This document shows positions 27,741-36,350 of a stretch of DNA of 63,262 nucleotides, piece by piece. The notes beneath the pieces are model-generated. The model was given only the letters and a program-made list of their open reading frames with translations. It searched no databases and was not told where the DNA came from. Each line of letters opens with the position of its first letter. The first letter of the stretch is position 1. Both the position numbers and the translations under genes were made by a program. The DNA is taken from assembly GCA_018335795.1 (NCBI GenBank), contig JAGXRP010000007.1, positions 1 to 63,262 on the forward strand, written 5' to 3'. The stretch comes from Desulfobulbaceae bacterium. GTDB taxonomy: Bacteria > Bacteroidota > Ignavibacteria > Kapaibacteriales > UBA2268.

Positions 27741-28086
27741 CAATTGTGGCGTCATCTACGGTATTATAAACACCAATAATATCACCTATTCTGAGCAAAT
27801 TAAACAATGATTGAACATTCGGCGTCAAACAGCAAATGCGAAATGATGCTTCTTCGTTCATTTTTTTTGATACTTCCTGCAAATGATTATACGCTGCAAT
27901 CACCGAGCCTAATGCCGAGCTATCCATAAAAGACACTTTTGACAAATCGAGCACGATTTTGTAATGCCCCTCATTAATCAATTGAATTAATCCTTCCCTG
28001 AATTCGTTAGAAATGTTTACTGTAAGCTTTTGTTCGGCTATCAAAAGAACAAGATAGCCGTTTTGGCTTGAATTTTTTACGAACAT
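27733..28086 (-). CDS. STAS-domain protein, anti-sigma factor antagonist-like
   Basis: The 117-residue protein is a single STAS domain: LVLLIAEQKLTVNI, then YKIVLDLSKVSFMDSSALGSVIAAYNHL with the phosphorylatable serine of the MDSSALG motif, and a C-terminal helix with LFNLLRIGDIIGVY. Such proteins bind anti-sigma kinases of the SpoIIAB/RsbW type or act in other partner-switching systems. No kinase or phosphatase is adjacent. I chose ATG 28086 over an upstream in-frame extension of 10 residues because the extension has no conserved feature. Confidence 0.85.
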   Translation of the reverse strand: MFVKNSSQNGYLVLLIAEQKLTVNISNEFREGLIQLINEGHYKIVLDLSKVSFMDSSALGSVIAAYNHLQEVSKKMNEEASFRICCLTPNVQSLFNLLRIGDIIGVYNTVDDATIEK

Positions 28087-28185
28087 TTGTATTCTCCAAT
28101 TTATATAACAATGCAAAGTAGCAAAAAAATTTGTAATTTGAAAATTGAAATTGCAAACAATTGGTTGTTTAGATTAATAAATGTG

Positions 28186-28216
28186 TTTGAATTCAAAAAT
28201 TTTTGGCTTAACTTTG
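28186..28216 (+). promoter_or_regulatory. Candidate Bacteroidota-type promoter of the AhpD-like/carotenoid run
   Basis: TTTG at 28186-28189 and TAACTTTG at 28209-28216 with a 19-base spacer fit the TTG-N17-23-TAnnTTTG consensus. The predicted start lies about 39 bases before the ATG at 28262. The 175-base gap between the divergent STAS and AhpD-like genes holds nothing else that I can identify. Confidence 0.5.
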
Positions 28217-28261
28217 GAATTGAACTTAATACAAAATTTGTAAACATATTGAAATTTGCTA

Positions 28262-28606
28262 ATGAGTTTATTTGAAGACTTCCAAAATAGACGAACTCGA
28301 GGAAATGAGTTAGTCAATTCACAAGAATTTTTGCCATATAAGCGATTTTACAACCTTGATACTAATGCATATTCCGATGGTGCACTATCATCAAAATCTA
28401 AGGAATTGATGGGATTAGCTTGTTCATTGGTCATGCGCTGCAATGATTGCGTGTTATATCACATTGACAAAGCTATCGAATGTGGTGCTACTCGCGAAGA
28501 ACTGAACGAAACAATGAACATTGCACTCGTTATTGGCGGCTCGATTGTAATTCCCCACTTGCGATTTGCTGTAGAAGCAATGGAAGAGCGATTAAGTCGT
28601 GATTAA
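28262..28606 (+). CDS. Carboxymuconolactone decarboxylase/AhpD-like protein
   Basis: The 114-residue helical protein contains the AhpD-type motif CNDCVLYHIDKAIECGATREELNE near residue 60-83, i.e. a CxxC redox pair followed by a histidine, and ALVIGGSIVIPH. Proteins of this fold include alkylhydroperoxidases AhpD and gamma-carboxymuconolactone decarboxylases. The CxxC...H pattern favours a thiol peroxidase-type role. I use ATG 28262; two codons before it is an in-frame TTG. It is the first gene behind the predicted promoter and is followed 12 bases later by a small T9SS cargo. Confidence 0.85.
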   Translation: MSLFEDFQNRRTRGNELVNSQEFLPYKRFYNLDTNAYSDGALSSKSKELMGLACSLVMRCNDCVLYHIDKAIECGATREELNETMNIALVIGGSIVIPHLRFAVEAMEERLSRD

Positions 28607-28618
28607 TAATAAGTAATC

Positions 28619-29035
28619 ATGAAAAATGTAATATATATAGTTGCTTTTATTTTGACCTTTGCGAATTGCTTCGCTGAGGAGTTAGATAATTGCAAAATCC
28701 AAGGCTTTGAGCGAGCCGCATGGACAAAGCCCGATTCGATACCAAATACCGTAGAAACAAATGAAGATTTGAATCAAATAGTAATATTGCACCCAAACCC
28801 AACCGGCGGCTCATTTATACTCACTTCAGCAGCAATAGAATTCTTTTCAGGAAGCATCTCGATTACTGATTTATTGGGAGAAATCGTGATTGATAATATC
28901 AAATTTGATGTTATAAACCCAGGAGCAATCGAAATTTCCGACGATAGATTCAAGATTGCCCCAACCGGTATATATATTTTGAGACTAAATTCTACCGAAC
29001 AGAGACTTCACCTCAAACTTATCAAGTTCGAATAA
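28619..29035 (+). CDS. Minimal secreted protein with T9SS sorting domain
   Basis: The 138-residue protein consists of a signal peptide (about 1-20), only some 35 residues of unassigned sequence, and a T9SS type A sorting domain (about 57-138). The latter has ILHPNPTGGSFIL, ITDLLGEIVIDN, PTGIYILRL and a short C-terminal LKLIKFE strand. The N-terminal stretch has a single cysteine and no known domain. Either the sorting domain is itself the function or the cargo is a short peptide. It sits between the AhpD-like gene and crtZ. Confidence 0.78.
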   Translation: MKNVIYIVAFILTFANCFAEELDNCKIQGFERAAWTKPDSIPNTVETNEDLNQIVILHPNPTGGSFILTSAAIEFFSGSISITDLLGEIVIDNIKFDVINPGAIEISDDRFKIAPTGIYILRLNSTEQRLHLKLIKFE

Positions 29036-29062
29036 CAATTTTTGTATGCTTTTTTTCGTTAT

Positions 29063-29536
29063 ATGTTTATGCAATTAATCATAAACATATTTATCCTCAT
29101 AACTACATTTTTTATAATGGAATTTGTCGCTTGGTTCACTCACAAATACGTGATGCACGGATTTTTATGGAATCTACATCGCGACCACCACGTTCAACCA
29201 AAGACCTTCCTCCAAAAAAATGATTCATTTTTCCTGATTTTTGCCATCCCAAGTTGGTTATTCATCATGTTTGGAATGATAGATGGTTTTGATTTCAAAT
29301 TGTGGATAGGTTTGGGAATCTTATTATACGGTATATCATATTTTTTGATACATGAAGTTCTGATTCACAATAGATTAAAAAAGCTGCGTAAAGTATTATT
29401 TCCAAATATTAATTCTCCTTATCTTAAAGCAATTTTAAGGGCTCACAAGTCTCATCACAAGTATATTGACCAAAATCCCGGTGAATCATACGGTATGTTG
29501 GTTATTGGTCGCAAGTATTTTGGTGATAAGGCTTGA
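29063..29536 (+). CDS. crtZ: Beta-carotene hydroxylase, fatty-acid hydroxylase superfamily
   Basis: CrtZ adds hydroxyl groups at C3 and C3' of beta-ionone rings, converting beta-carotene to zeaxanthin. The 157-residue membrane protein has the di-iron histidine clusters HKYVMH, HRDHH, and C-terminal HEVLIHNR and HKSHHKY, which match CrtZ spacing, with hydrophobic helices between. I chose ATG 29063 (or 29069, two codons later); an upstream TTG extension adds nothing conserved. It ends 10 bases before the lycopene cyclase ATG, so the two act in one pathway and probably one operon. Confidence 0.9.
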   Translation: MFMQLIINIFILITTFFIMEFVAWFTHKYVMHGFLWNLHRDHHVQPKTFLQKNDSFFLIFAIPSWLFIMFGMIDGFDFKLWIGLGILLYGISYFLIHEVLIHNRLKKLRKVLFPNINSPYLKAILRAHKSHHKYIDQNPGESYGMLVIGRKYFGDKA

Positions 29537-29546
29537 ACGCACTAAC

Positions 29547-30248
29547 ATGGACAGCATTTATACTTACCTTCTCATCAACATTGCAACAATAGCATATCCT
29601 ATTGCTCAGAGCTTTGAACGTCGTCTAAAGTTCTATAATAACTGGAGATTTCTATTCCCTGCAATGGCAATTACAGGGAGCTATTTTATTGTTTGGGACA
29701 TACTAAAGACATACTATAAAGTCTGGGAATTCAACCCAAAATATCTACTTGGAATCAATATTATAAATTTACCAATAGAGGAATGGCTGTTTTTTATAAC
29801 TGTTCCATTTGCGTGTGTGTTTTTATATGAAGTCTTGAATTACTATGTTAAAAAGGACATATTGGGTAACATTGCACCTAGCATATCCCTATATCTTGGT
29901 TTGATTTTGGTGGTACTTGCTTTTCTGAACTATGATAAAGCATATACTTTCGTGGTTTTTTTAATGCAAGGAGCATTTCTACTTCTTCATTTTTTTGTTT
30001 TGAAACGTCAATGGTTAGGAAGGTTCTTTTTGGCTTACTTCGTCTCACTTGTTCCGTTTATGGTTGTTAATGGCATATTAACTTCATTGCCTGTAGTAAT
30101 ATACGATAACACTCAGAATCTCGGAATAAGGCTATATACAATACCAATTGAAGATACCATATACAGTATGATGTTGATTATGATGAACATAACATTTTAT
30201 GAACAATTTAGAAATAAATCCAAAATCAAAGAGAATAAGCACAATTGA
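29547..30248 (+). CDS. crtY: Lycopene cyclase (CrtYcd-type, two fused domains)
   Basis: The 233-residue polytopic membrane protein has two related halves, each with three or so helices. The first has WEFNPKYLLGINIINLP followed by EEWLFFI, and the second has GIRLYTIPIEDTIY followed by MLIMMNI. The PxEE and PxED motifs are the catalytic acidic pairs of the heterodimer-derived CrtYc/CrtYd cyclases found in actinobacteria, archaea and Bacteroidota. It closes lycopene to beta-carotene. ATG 29547 is used; the longer frame overlaps crtZ. The stop overlaps the ATG of the DUF5686 gene by one base (TGATG). Confidence 0.88.
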   Translation: MDSIYTYLLINIATIAYPIAQSFERRLKFYNNWRFLFPAMAITGSYFIVWDILKTYYKVWEFNPKYLLGINIINLPIEEWLFFITVPFACVFLYEVLNYYVKKDILGNIAPSISLYLGLILVVLAFLNYDKAYTFVVFLMQGAFLLLHFFVLKRQWLGRFFLAYFVSLVPFMVVNGILTSLPVVIYDNTQNLGIRLYTIPIEDTIYSMMLIMMNITFYEQFRNKSKIKENKHN

Positions 30249-32686
30249 TGATTATATTATTATTGCTGATTTTATTTAGTACTACTGAATCTAATTCGAA
30301 AGAGAATCTTTTAATGAAAGATACTACTTTTGTATTTTCCGGCTATGTTTACGACCGCGAAGAAGGCAATCCTTTGCAAAGCGTGACTGTACGCGTTGCG
30401 GATTTGGATATTGGAACATATACCAAAAGCGATGGCTCATTTAATATACGAATGATACCGGGTAAACATACGATAATGTTTTCTATGGTTGGTAGAGAGA
30501 AATACATTCTTGATATTGATTTGACAGGTGATTCGAACAATAGCCAAATTTTTCTCAAAAATAGTTCATCAATGACTGAAGCAGTCGTAGTTATTGCCGA
30601 AGACCCGGGAGAAAGAATAATGAGGCAGGTAAATGAACGTAAACAATTCTACCAAGATTCGCTCCAAACTTATACATATATGCTTTATACTAAATTTTCA
30701 GCTGCCACCGATTCATCAACTGCCGGTAGGAGTGAAGATAGGACTGATACTACGATAATATCAATATTTGAATCATACTCCAAAGGATACTTCAGAGCAC
30801 CTGACAGCTATTTCAATGAAATAATTCAACGAAGGCAAAGTCAAAATATTCCGGCAAGCTCCAATTTTGTTACATTCGGTACTAACACTAATTCATACGA
30901 AGATGTCGTTACCATACTCGGTGAGAAAATTACGACACCATTTTATCCTAATGCACACGAATTTTACGAATTTATTCTTGATGATAAGTATTTCGACCCT
31001 GAGAATCGAATGATTGCAAGAATTCTCGCATATCCTGAAAGTAAGACACGAAAAATGTTTACGGGCATTTTGTTGATTGACACCTTGAAGATGGTTCCGA
31101 AATATGTCGAGCTATCCCCTACTCAAGCGGTACAGTTGCCATTTTCAGCCATTTTGCGTTTCAATCAATCATTCAAATTAGTTGATTCAAATTATGTAAT
31201 GCCAAAAGAATTAGACATATTCGCATCAGCTGAAGCGGATATATTATGGCTAATATCTCCCCGAATAGACATCCATATTACTACCCGCGCATACGATTAT
31301 GAGATAAATCAACCTATACCAAATTCAATTTTCAGTCGGAGAAGAGTCGAAGCAGCTCCTACCGCATCCGAATTCGATTCTACATTTTGGAAACAAAACG
31401 ATTTCGGACTACTTAACACAAAAGAAATTCAAGCTTATGAATCCATAAGATTGAACATGGAGAATCCTGATTCTGCTTTGAGACAAAATCTGTTCAATGA
31501 ATATTTCGGAGTTGTAGCTCGAACAATTTCCAGATTAGACAGGAAACCATTCACCGGATTTGAGGATGTAATTTCATACAATCGAATACAAGGGTTATAT
31601 TTGGGTATGGGAATTCAAACTCCCCTTACCGATAATTTGACTATGCAAAATAAAATTGGCTACGGATTCTCAGATAATGAACTCTACGGGCAGCTGCAAT
31701 TGCAATACTTTTTTGATGATTTGGAACAATTTTCAGTTTATTCGCTTGTGCATAAAAGCTTGAATAGGTCTGATGAGCTATCGCAATTAAGAAAACCTAC
31801 GATGAGTTTTGTTACATTACTCAGCGGAAAAGATTATGGAGATTACTATTACGCACAAGGTTATGAATTGGGAATTGAAGCCGGAATTGGACAATTGGTA
31901 TTTCTCAGACGCGATAATTACTTTAGACCAAAGAGAATCAAATTGTATTTCAAATCGGATAAACAACTGAATGCCGATATTAATAGTCCATTTTCATTTT
32001 TTGGTAAGGGCATATCCAGGTTTAACCCAAGGATAATAGAAGGAAATATGAATTCAATTGGAATGGAAATGAATTGGGATTATCATACGAGAAGAAGATT
32101 TTCGGAGAGTGGAATCCAATTAGCTGCTGAAATTTCTAATAAGGCAATTGGAAGTGATTTTGATTTCACAAAATTTCACGGGATATTTTTTATCAGATTT
32201 CAAACTATGCCTTCGTGGCTTGCCGATTTCAGGATTATTGGTGGATATTCGATTGGAAAGGTACCACCACAAAAATTCTTCAGCCTCGAATCATCTACTT
32301 CAGGCATTGCAAGTTCAATTTCTCTCAGAGCTTTGAATGTGAAGGAGTTTTACGGTTCGGAATTTTTTATAGCATCCTTTGAACATAATTTTGGCGAAGT
32401 TATTCCCGGAATATTGAGAATACCAAGTGTAGCAGCTTTTGGGATTGAATTCATCACTTTTGGCCGATTAGCTTTTACAGATTTTGGGAAAGATGCGATT
32501 TTTGCAAGCAATGGAATAAATTCATTTATTCCGCCTACAACTGCAGCAAGTACGGATAAATATTACTATGAGGCAGGCATCGGATTCAACAAAATTCTCA
32601 TTTTTTTCCGTATAGATGTAACAGCGAGACTATCACAGAGAAGCAAACCTGATTTTATTCTTACTTTTACTAATGCATCGTTTTAG
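30248..32686 (+). CDS. DUF5686 outer-membrane protein with carboxypeptidase-regulatory-like domain
   Basis: The 812-residue protein has a signal peptide, a carboxypeptidase D regulatory-like beta domain (about 27-105; SGYVYDREEGNPLQSVTVRV and YTKSDGSFNIRM), and the DUF5686 region with DPGERIMRQVNERK. The C-terminal half has many amphipathic strands ending in an aromatic residue, as in outer-membrane barrels. It resembles TonB-dependent-receptor-associated and other Bacteroidota envelope proteins whose function is unknown. It is coupled to the lycopene cyclase by TGATG and ends 3 bases from the convergent kinase gene. Confidence 0.85.
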   Translation: MIILLLLILFSTTESNSKENLLMKDTTFVFSGYVYDREEGNPLQSVTVRVADLDIGTYTKSDGSFNIRMIPGKHTIMFSMVGREKYILDIDLTGDSNNSQIFLKNSSSMTEAVVVIAEDPGERIMRQVNERKQFYQDSLQTYTYMLYTKFSAATDSSTAGRSEDRTDTTIISIFESYSKGYFRAPDSYFNEIIQRRQSQNIPASSNFVTFGTNTNSYEDVVTILGEKITTPFYPNAHEFYEFILDDKYFDPENRMIARILAYPESKTRKMFTGILLIDTLKMVPKYVELSPTQAVQLPFSAILRFNQSFKLVDSNYVMPKELDIFASAEADILWLISPRIDIHITTRAYDYEINQPIPNSIFSRRRVEAAPTASEFDSTFWKQNDFGLLNTKEIQAYESIRLNMENPDSALRQNLFNEYFGVVARTISRLDRKPFTGFEDVISYNRIQGLYLGMGIQTPLTDNLTMQNKIGYGFSDNELYGQLQLQYFFDDLEQFSVYSLVHKSLNRSDELSQLRKPTMSFVTLLSGKDYGDYYYAQGYELGIEAGIGQLVFLRRDNYFRPKRIKLYFKSDKQLNADINSPFSFFGKGISRFNPRIIEGNMNSIGMEMNWDYHTRRRFSESGIQLAAEISNKAIGSDFDFTKFHGIFFIRFQTMPSWLADFRIIGGYSIGKVPPQKFFSLESSTSGIASSISLRALNVKEFYGSEFFIASFEHNFGEVIPGILRIPSVAAFGIEFITFGRLAFTDFGKDAIFASNGINSFIPPTTAASTDKYYYEAGIGFNKILIFFRIDVTARLSQRSKPDFILTFTNASF

Positions 32687-32689
32687 AAC

Positions 32690-33838
32690 CTAAACGAGGT
32701 CGAATTCAACTGTAAATTTTGTACCTTTACCTTGAATTGTTTCGAATGATATTTTTCCACTCATTGCTTCGGTAAGTTTTTTGACAATTGACAAACCCAA
32801 TCCTGTAGTGCTTTCTTCACCGGTAGGTTTCGCTGATAGCTTTGCAAACTTTTTAAACATCATCGGAATGTCTTCATCTTTGAAACCCGGTCCTTCATCA
32901 ATTATTTCAGCTATCACAGCTGGCCGATTTGTTGCTTGAATTATTTTGCAATTGATAGTAATTTTAGTATATGAAGGAGAAAATTTCAAAGCGTTTGAAA
33001 TCAGATTGTCAAAAACTCTTTCAAGCTTAACCCCATCTGCTTCTACAAAGCATTCTTCATCAGTTTCGTTATAAATTATCGAAATTTGTTTTTCTGATGC
33101 TTTTTGAGTAAAAGAATCTACTGCTCTCATCAGTACATCTCTAAAATCAATTTTTGAAATATCGAGAATGTAATTTCCTTCCTCTAAACGATTCACTTCA
33201 AGCAGATCCTGAATAATATTTATCGCCTGCAAAGTAGATTGTCGCAAAGGATTTAGGAATTTCAATAAATCATACTCGTCGCTTTTGAAAAGTTTTCTGA
33301 TTATCAAATCAGAATAGCCCAAAACTGTTTGTAATGGATTTTTCAAATCGTGAATAGTGATTTGCAGCAAGCCGTCTTTCTCTTGATTTAAAAAATTCAG
33401 CTTTTGATTTTGCTCTTTGATAATTCGAGTTTGGGTTATAATGTTGATGTGGTTCTTGACCCGTAAAATGAACTCTTCTCTCGTGAATGGTTTGGTGATA
33501 TAATCAACTGCACCATAATTGAAAGCCTTCACAATATCTCTTGTTTCGGAAAGAGCCGTCAGAAAAATAATAGGAATATCCTTTGTAGTCTTTTTTGATT
33601 TGATGATACTACAAAATTCAAAACCGTCCATCACAGGCATCATTATATCTAAGATTATGAGGTCAGGCTTGTCTGATTCTATCATCGAAAGTGCCTTCCT
33701 TCCCGAACTTGCAATGCTCACAATGTACTTTAAGCTATTCAAATAAGTACGTGCTATTTCAAGGTTTTGGTCATTGTCGTCAATAACTATAACTTTAGGG
33801 ACAAAAGTATTATTATTTGGCGAAGTTGTATTAGTCAT
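32690..33838 (-). CDS. Receiver-histidine kinase (REC-HisKA-HATPase)
   Basis: The 382-residue soluble protein has a complete N-terminal receiver (about 14-130; VIDDND acidic pair, phospho-acceptor in LIILDIMMPVMDG, TKP lysine). A HisKA dimerisation helix follows with ITIHDLKNPLQT (H-box), then an ATPase domain with NLISNALKFSP (N-box), DEGPGF and GLGLSIVKKL. There is no membrane segment and no DNA-binding output. The receiver-first layout means that it probably responds to phosphate input from another kinase. It follows the PAS-kinase gene by 22 bases and is likely cotranscribed. Confidence 0.9.
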   Translation of the reverse strand: MTNTTSPNNNTFVPKVIVIDDNDQNLEIARTYLNSLKYIVSIASSGRKALSMIESDKPDLIILDIMMPVMDGFEFCSIIKSKKTTKDIPIIFLTALSETRDIVKAFNYGAVDYITKPFTREEFILRVKNHINIITQTRIIKEQNQKLNFLNQEKDGLLQITIHDLKNPLQTVLGYSDLIIRKLFKSDEYDLLKFLNPLRQSTLQAINIIQDLLEVNRLEEGNYILDISKIDFRDVLMRAVDSFTQKASEKQISIIYNETDEECFVEADGVKLERVFDNLISNALKFSPSYTKITINCKIIQATNRPAVIAEIIDEGPGFKDEDIPMMFKKFAKLSAKPTGEESTTGLGLSIVKKLTEAMSGKISFETIQGKGTKFTVEFDLV

Positions 33839-33860
33839 TATAAAATATCTTCAATTATTT

Positions 33861-35336
33861 TCAATTATTTTCTTTAAGATTCTTGTCTATTTGTCTCAAT
33901 ACTGAGTTTAGTTCATCACTTTTTATGGGTTTATTAATGATAGCATAAAACAAGTGCATTTCTTCATCTAATTTTAATACTGAATGGACATTACTCATGG
34001 CAATAATTGGTATGTTTCTAGTGTTTTTGTTAAGTTTGATATGCCTTGTTGCTTCTATTCCATTCATTCCGGACATTCTCAAATTCATAAAAATCAAATC
34101 CGGTTTGATTTCAGCTGCTAATATTATGGCACTTTCAGCTCTATCAGCTTCATAATAACTAGCATTATAAGATCTGAACATTTGTTTAAGGTTTTTTCTA
34201 TCTAATTTCTGGTCATTCACTACTAATATGGATTTGATATTTTTCAATATAAATACTTCGCTATTAGTGTACTTCATTTCCGAAACTTTATTCTCTTTTA
34301 TAAAGGGAACGTTAGCAAGTTTCAAAGTAAATACAGAGCCAACTCCCAATTTTGAATCAATATTCAATTCACCTTTTAGTTTCTTGACTAATTTCGAAAC
34401 AATCGCCAAGCCCAACCCTGCACCACCAAAGCTTTTGCTGTTATTCTCATTTGCTTGAGAAAATATTTCGTAAAGATGCTCTTTATACTCGTCGGAAATA
34501 CCCAATCCTGTATCAATCACTTGGAGTTGGAGGTCTAATTTATTATTTCTCAGATTTTGGAATTCAACTTTTACAATTACAGAACCTTCGTGAGTAAATT
34601 TTATAGCATTGCCGATAAGATTGAATAGAATCTGCCGAAGCATGATCTCATCTAAACTTAATCTAACATTGATGAACTGCTTGAATTGAATATCAAAATT
34701 CAGTCCTTTATTTTTGATTTGAAAACTGAAAATATCATAAATTTCATCAAAAACTTGTTTCAAGTCTGTTGCATCTGCTACAACGTCAACTAATCCAGAT
34801 TGAAGCTTGGACAAACTGAGCAGGTCGTTTATTAATGATAGAAGATTATTACTGTTTTGTTTGATTATATTTAGTCTCGAAATATGATTTTCATCAACCG
34901 ATTCGTTAATCAAAATATCCGAATACCCCAATATTGCATTAAGCGGAGTTCGGAATTCATGGCTAATATTTGAAATAAAATCAATCTTCGTATTACCAGA
35001 AATTTCATTTTCAATTTCTGAGAGATTGTCTAATTCATTGAGTTCAAAGAGTATGAATTTACTCCCATTTTGGGATATATCTGTCGCCTTTATTTGGATT
35101 GTCCGGATTGAATCGTTATCATTCAAAAAAATTCGTAAAGACATCTTATTATCATCTGATTTCAATTCATTATACGAATCAGTTAACAACTCTTTTATAA
35201 AATCTACTGAATATACTGACTTATCAATAATTTTAGAGGCAGCAGAATTACTATAAATGACTGAAAAATCGCTATCAGCAACTATTATTCCATGACTTGT
35301 TGAATCCAAGACAATATTTAGCAGTTTTTCCATCAT
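33861..35336 (-). CDS. PAS-histidine kinase with degenerate C-terminal receiver
   Basis: The 491-residue soluble protein has an N-terminal PAS-like region (about 5-105), HisKA with NISHEFRTPLNAI, and an ATPase with NLIGNAIKFTHEG, DTGLGIS and GAGLGLAIVSKL. A C-terminal receiver-like domain (about 366-485) follows. In that domain the phospho-acceptor position reads IFMNLRMSG (Asn instead of Asp; codon at 34083-34085) and the upstream acidic pair reads VVNDQ, while the KP lysine stays. It is therefore a pseudo-receiver. ATG 35336 (or 35333) is used; the track start upstream is GTG. It lies 36 bases beyond aroC and precedes a second kinase. Confidence 0.9.
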   Translation of the reverse strand: MMEKLLNIVLDSTSHGIIVADSDFSVIYSNSAASKIIDKSVYSVDFIKELLTDSYNELKSDDNKMSLRIFLNDNDSIRTIQIKATDISQNGSKFILFELNELDNLSEIENEISGNTKIDFISNISHEFRTPLNAILGYSDILINESVDENHISRLNIIKQNSNNLLSLINDLLSLSKLQSGLVDVVADATDLKQVFDEIYDIFSFQIKNKGLNFDIQFKQFINVRLSLDEIMLRQILFNLIGNAIKFTHEGSVIVKVEFQNLRNNKLDLQLQVIDTGLGISDEYKEHLYEIFSQANENNSKSFGGAGLGLAIVSKLVKKLKGELNIDSKLGVGSVFTLKLANVPFIKENKVSEMKYTNSEVFILKNIKSILVVNDQKLDRKNLKQMFRSYNASYYEADRAESAIILAAEIKPDLIFMNLRMSGMNGIEATRHIKLNKNTRNIPIIAMSNVHSVLKLDEEMHLFYAIINKPIKSDELNSVLRQIDKNLKENN

Positions 35337-35372
35337 AAACACATTAATATAAATTTTATATTACAAATATAG

Positions 35373-36350
35373 TCAATATACTTTATTTAGTAGAATCAAG
35401 TCTGCAATACATATTGCAGAAACAGCTTCTAAAACAGGCGGTATTCGCAATGCAATACACGCATCATGTCGTCCTTTAGTAATCAATTCAGCATGTTCGC
35501 CGGTTCTGATATCAATTGAATTTTGGGCTTTCGAAATTGATGAAGTCGGTTTCACAGCAATTCGAAATATTATATTGTTGCCATTTGAAATTCCGCCGTT
35601 AACACCACCTGAATTATTTGTAGTTGTCTTACCTTCATAGCCAATAATCTCATCATTCATTAAACTACCCGTAATTTTGGCAGATTCAAATCCTCTGCCA
35701 AATTCAATTGCTTTTATTGCCGGAATTGAGAATACTGCATGAGCCAAAACGGATTCTACAGAGTCAAAAAAGGGCTCACCCAGACCTATCGGAACGTCCG
35801 AAATAATACATTCGACTATACCACCTAAGGAATCACCCGATTGAATAGCAATATTAAGCACTTCTTCATAATTCGCAACTCCGCCAATTTCAACAATTCG
35901 GGCTTCGATTTTGATAAGGCCAAGCAGCTTTTTAGCAACTACACCTGCTGCTACTAATGGAGTTGTAAGTCGTCCTGAGAAATGCCCACTGCCTCGAAAA
36001 TCATTGAAACCCTTGTATTTGAAATGTGCTGAAAAATCAGAATGACCCGGACGAGGAATGAATTTATTCTTATCATAATCACTACTTCTTTGTTGATTAT
36101 TTTCAAAAGTTATTGCTAATGGTGCTCCGTTAGTTTTTCCTTCAAAAACACCCGAAAGTATTATCGGAACATCATCTTCTATTCGAGCTGTTGTTCCAGT
36201 TTTTCCGGGTTTTCGTCGCTCTAGATCGGCTTTGAAATCATAAGGAGAAAGAGAAATTCCCGGTGGACAACCGTCAATTAATACACCAACAACGGGACCA
36301 TGCGATTCACCGAATAAACTCACTCTAAATATTCTTCCGAAGGAATTCAT
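35373..36350 (-). CDS. aroC: Chorismate synthase
   Basis: The last shared step of aromatic amino-acid synthesis: EPSP to chorismate, with reduced FMN. The 325-residue protein has LFGESHGPVVGVLIDG at the N-terminus, ERRKPGKTGTTARIEDD, FRGSGHFSGRLTTPLVAAG, NNSGGVNGGISNG and the C-terminal TKGRHDACIALRIPPVLEA, all expected active-site blocks. It is at the short end of the family (usual 350-400). The start overlaps the aroA stop by 4 bases; it is the last enzyme gene of the shikimate run. Confidence 0.95.
   Translation of the reverse strand: MNSFGRIFRVSLFGESHGPVVGVLIDGCPPGISLSPYDFKADLERRKPGKTGTTARIEDDVPIILSGVFEGKTNGAPLAITFENNQQRSSDYDKNKFIPRPGHSDFSAHFKYKGFNDFRGSGHFSGRLTTPLVAAGVVAKKLLGLIKIEARIVEIGGVANYEEVLNIAIQSGDSLGGIVECIISDVPIGLGEPFFDSVESVLAHAVFSIPAIKAIEFGRGFESAKITGSLMNDEIIGYEGKTTTNNSGGVNGGISNGNNIIFRIAVKPTSSISKAQNSIDIRTGEHAELITKGRHDACIALRIPPVLEAVSAICIADLILLNKVY

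Noticed and set aside
28087-28261. Possible small gene in the gap between the STAS and AhpD-like genes
   Set aside because: Strongly AT-rich; any plus-strand frame lacks conserved features, and the best content is a promoter.
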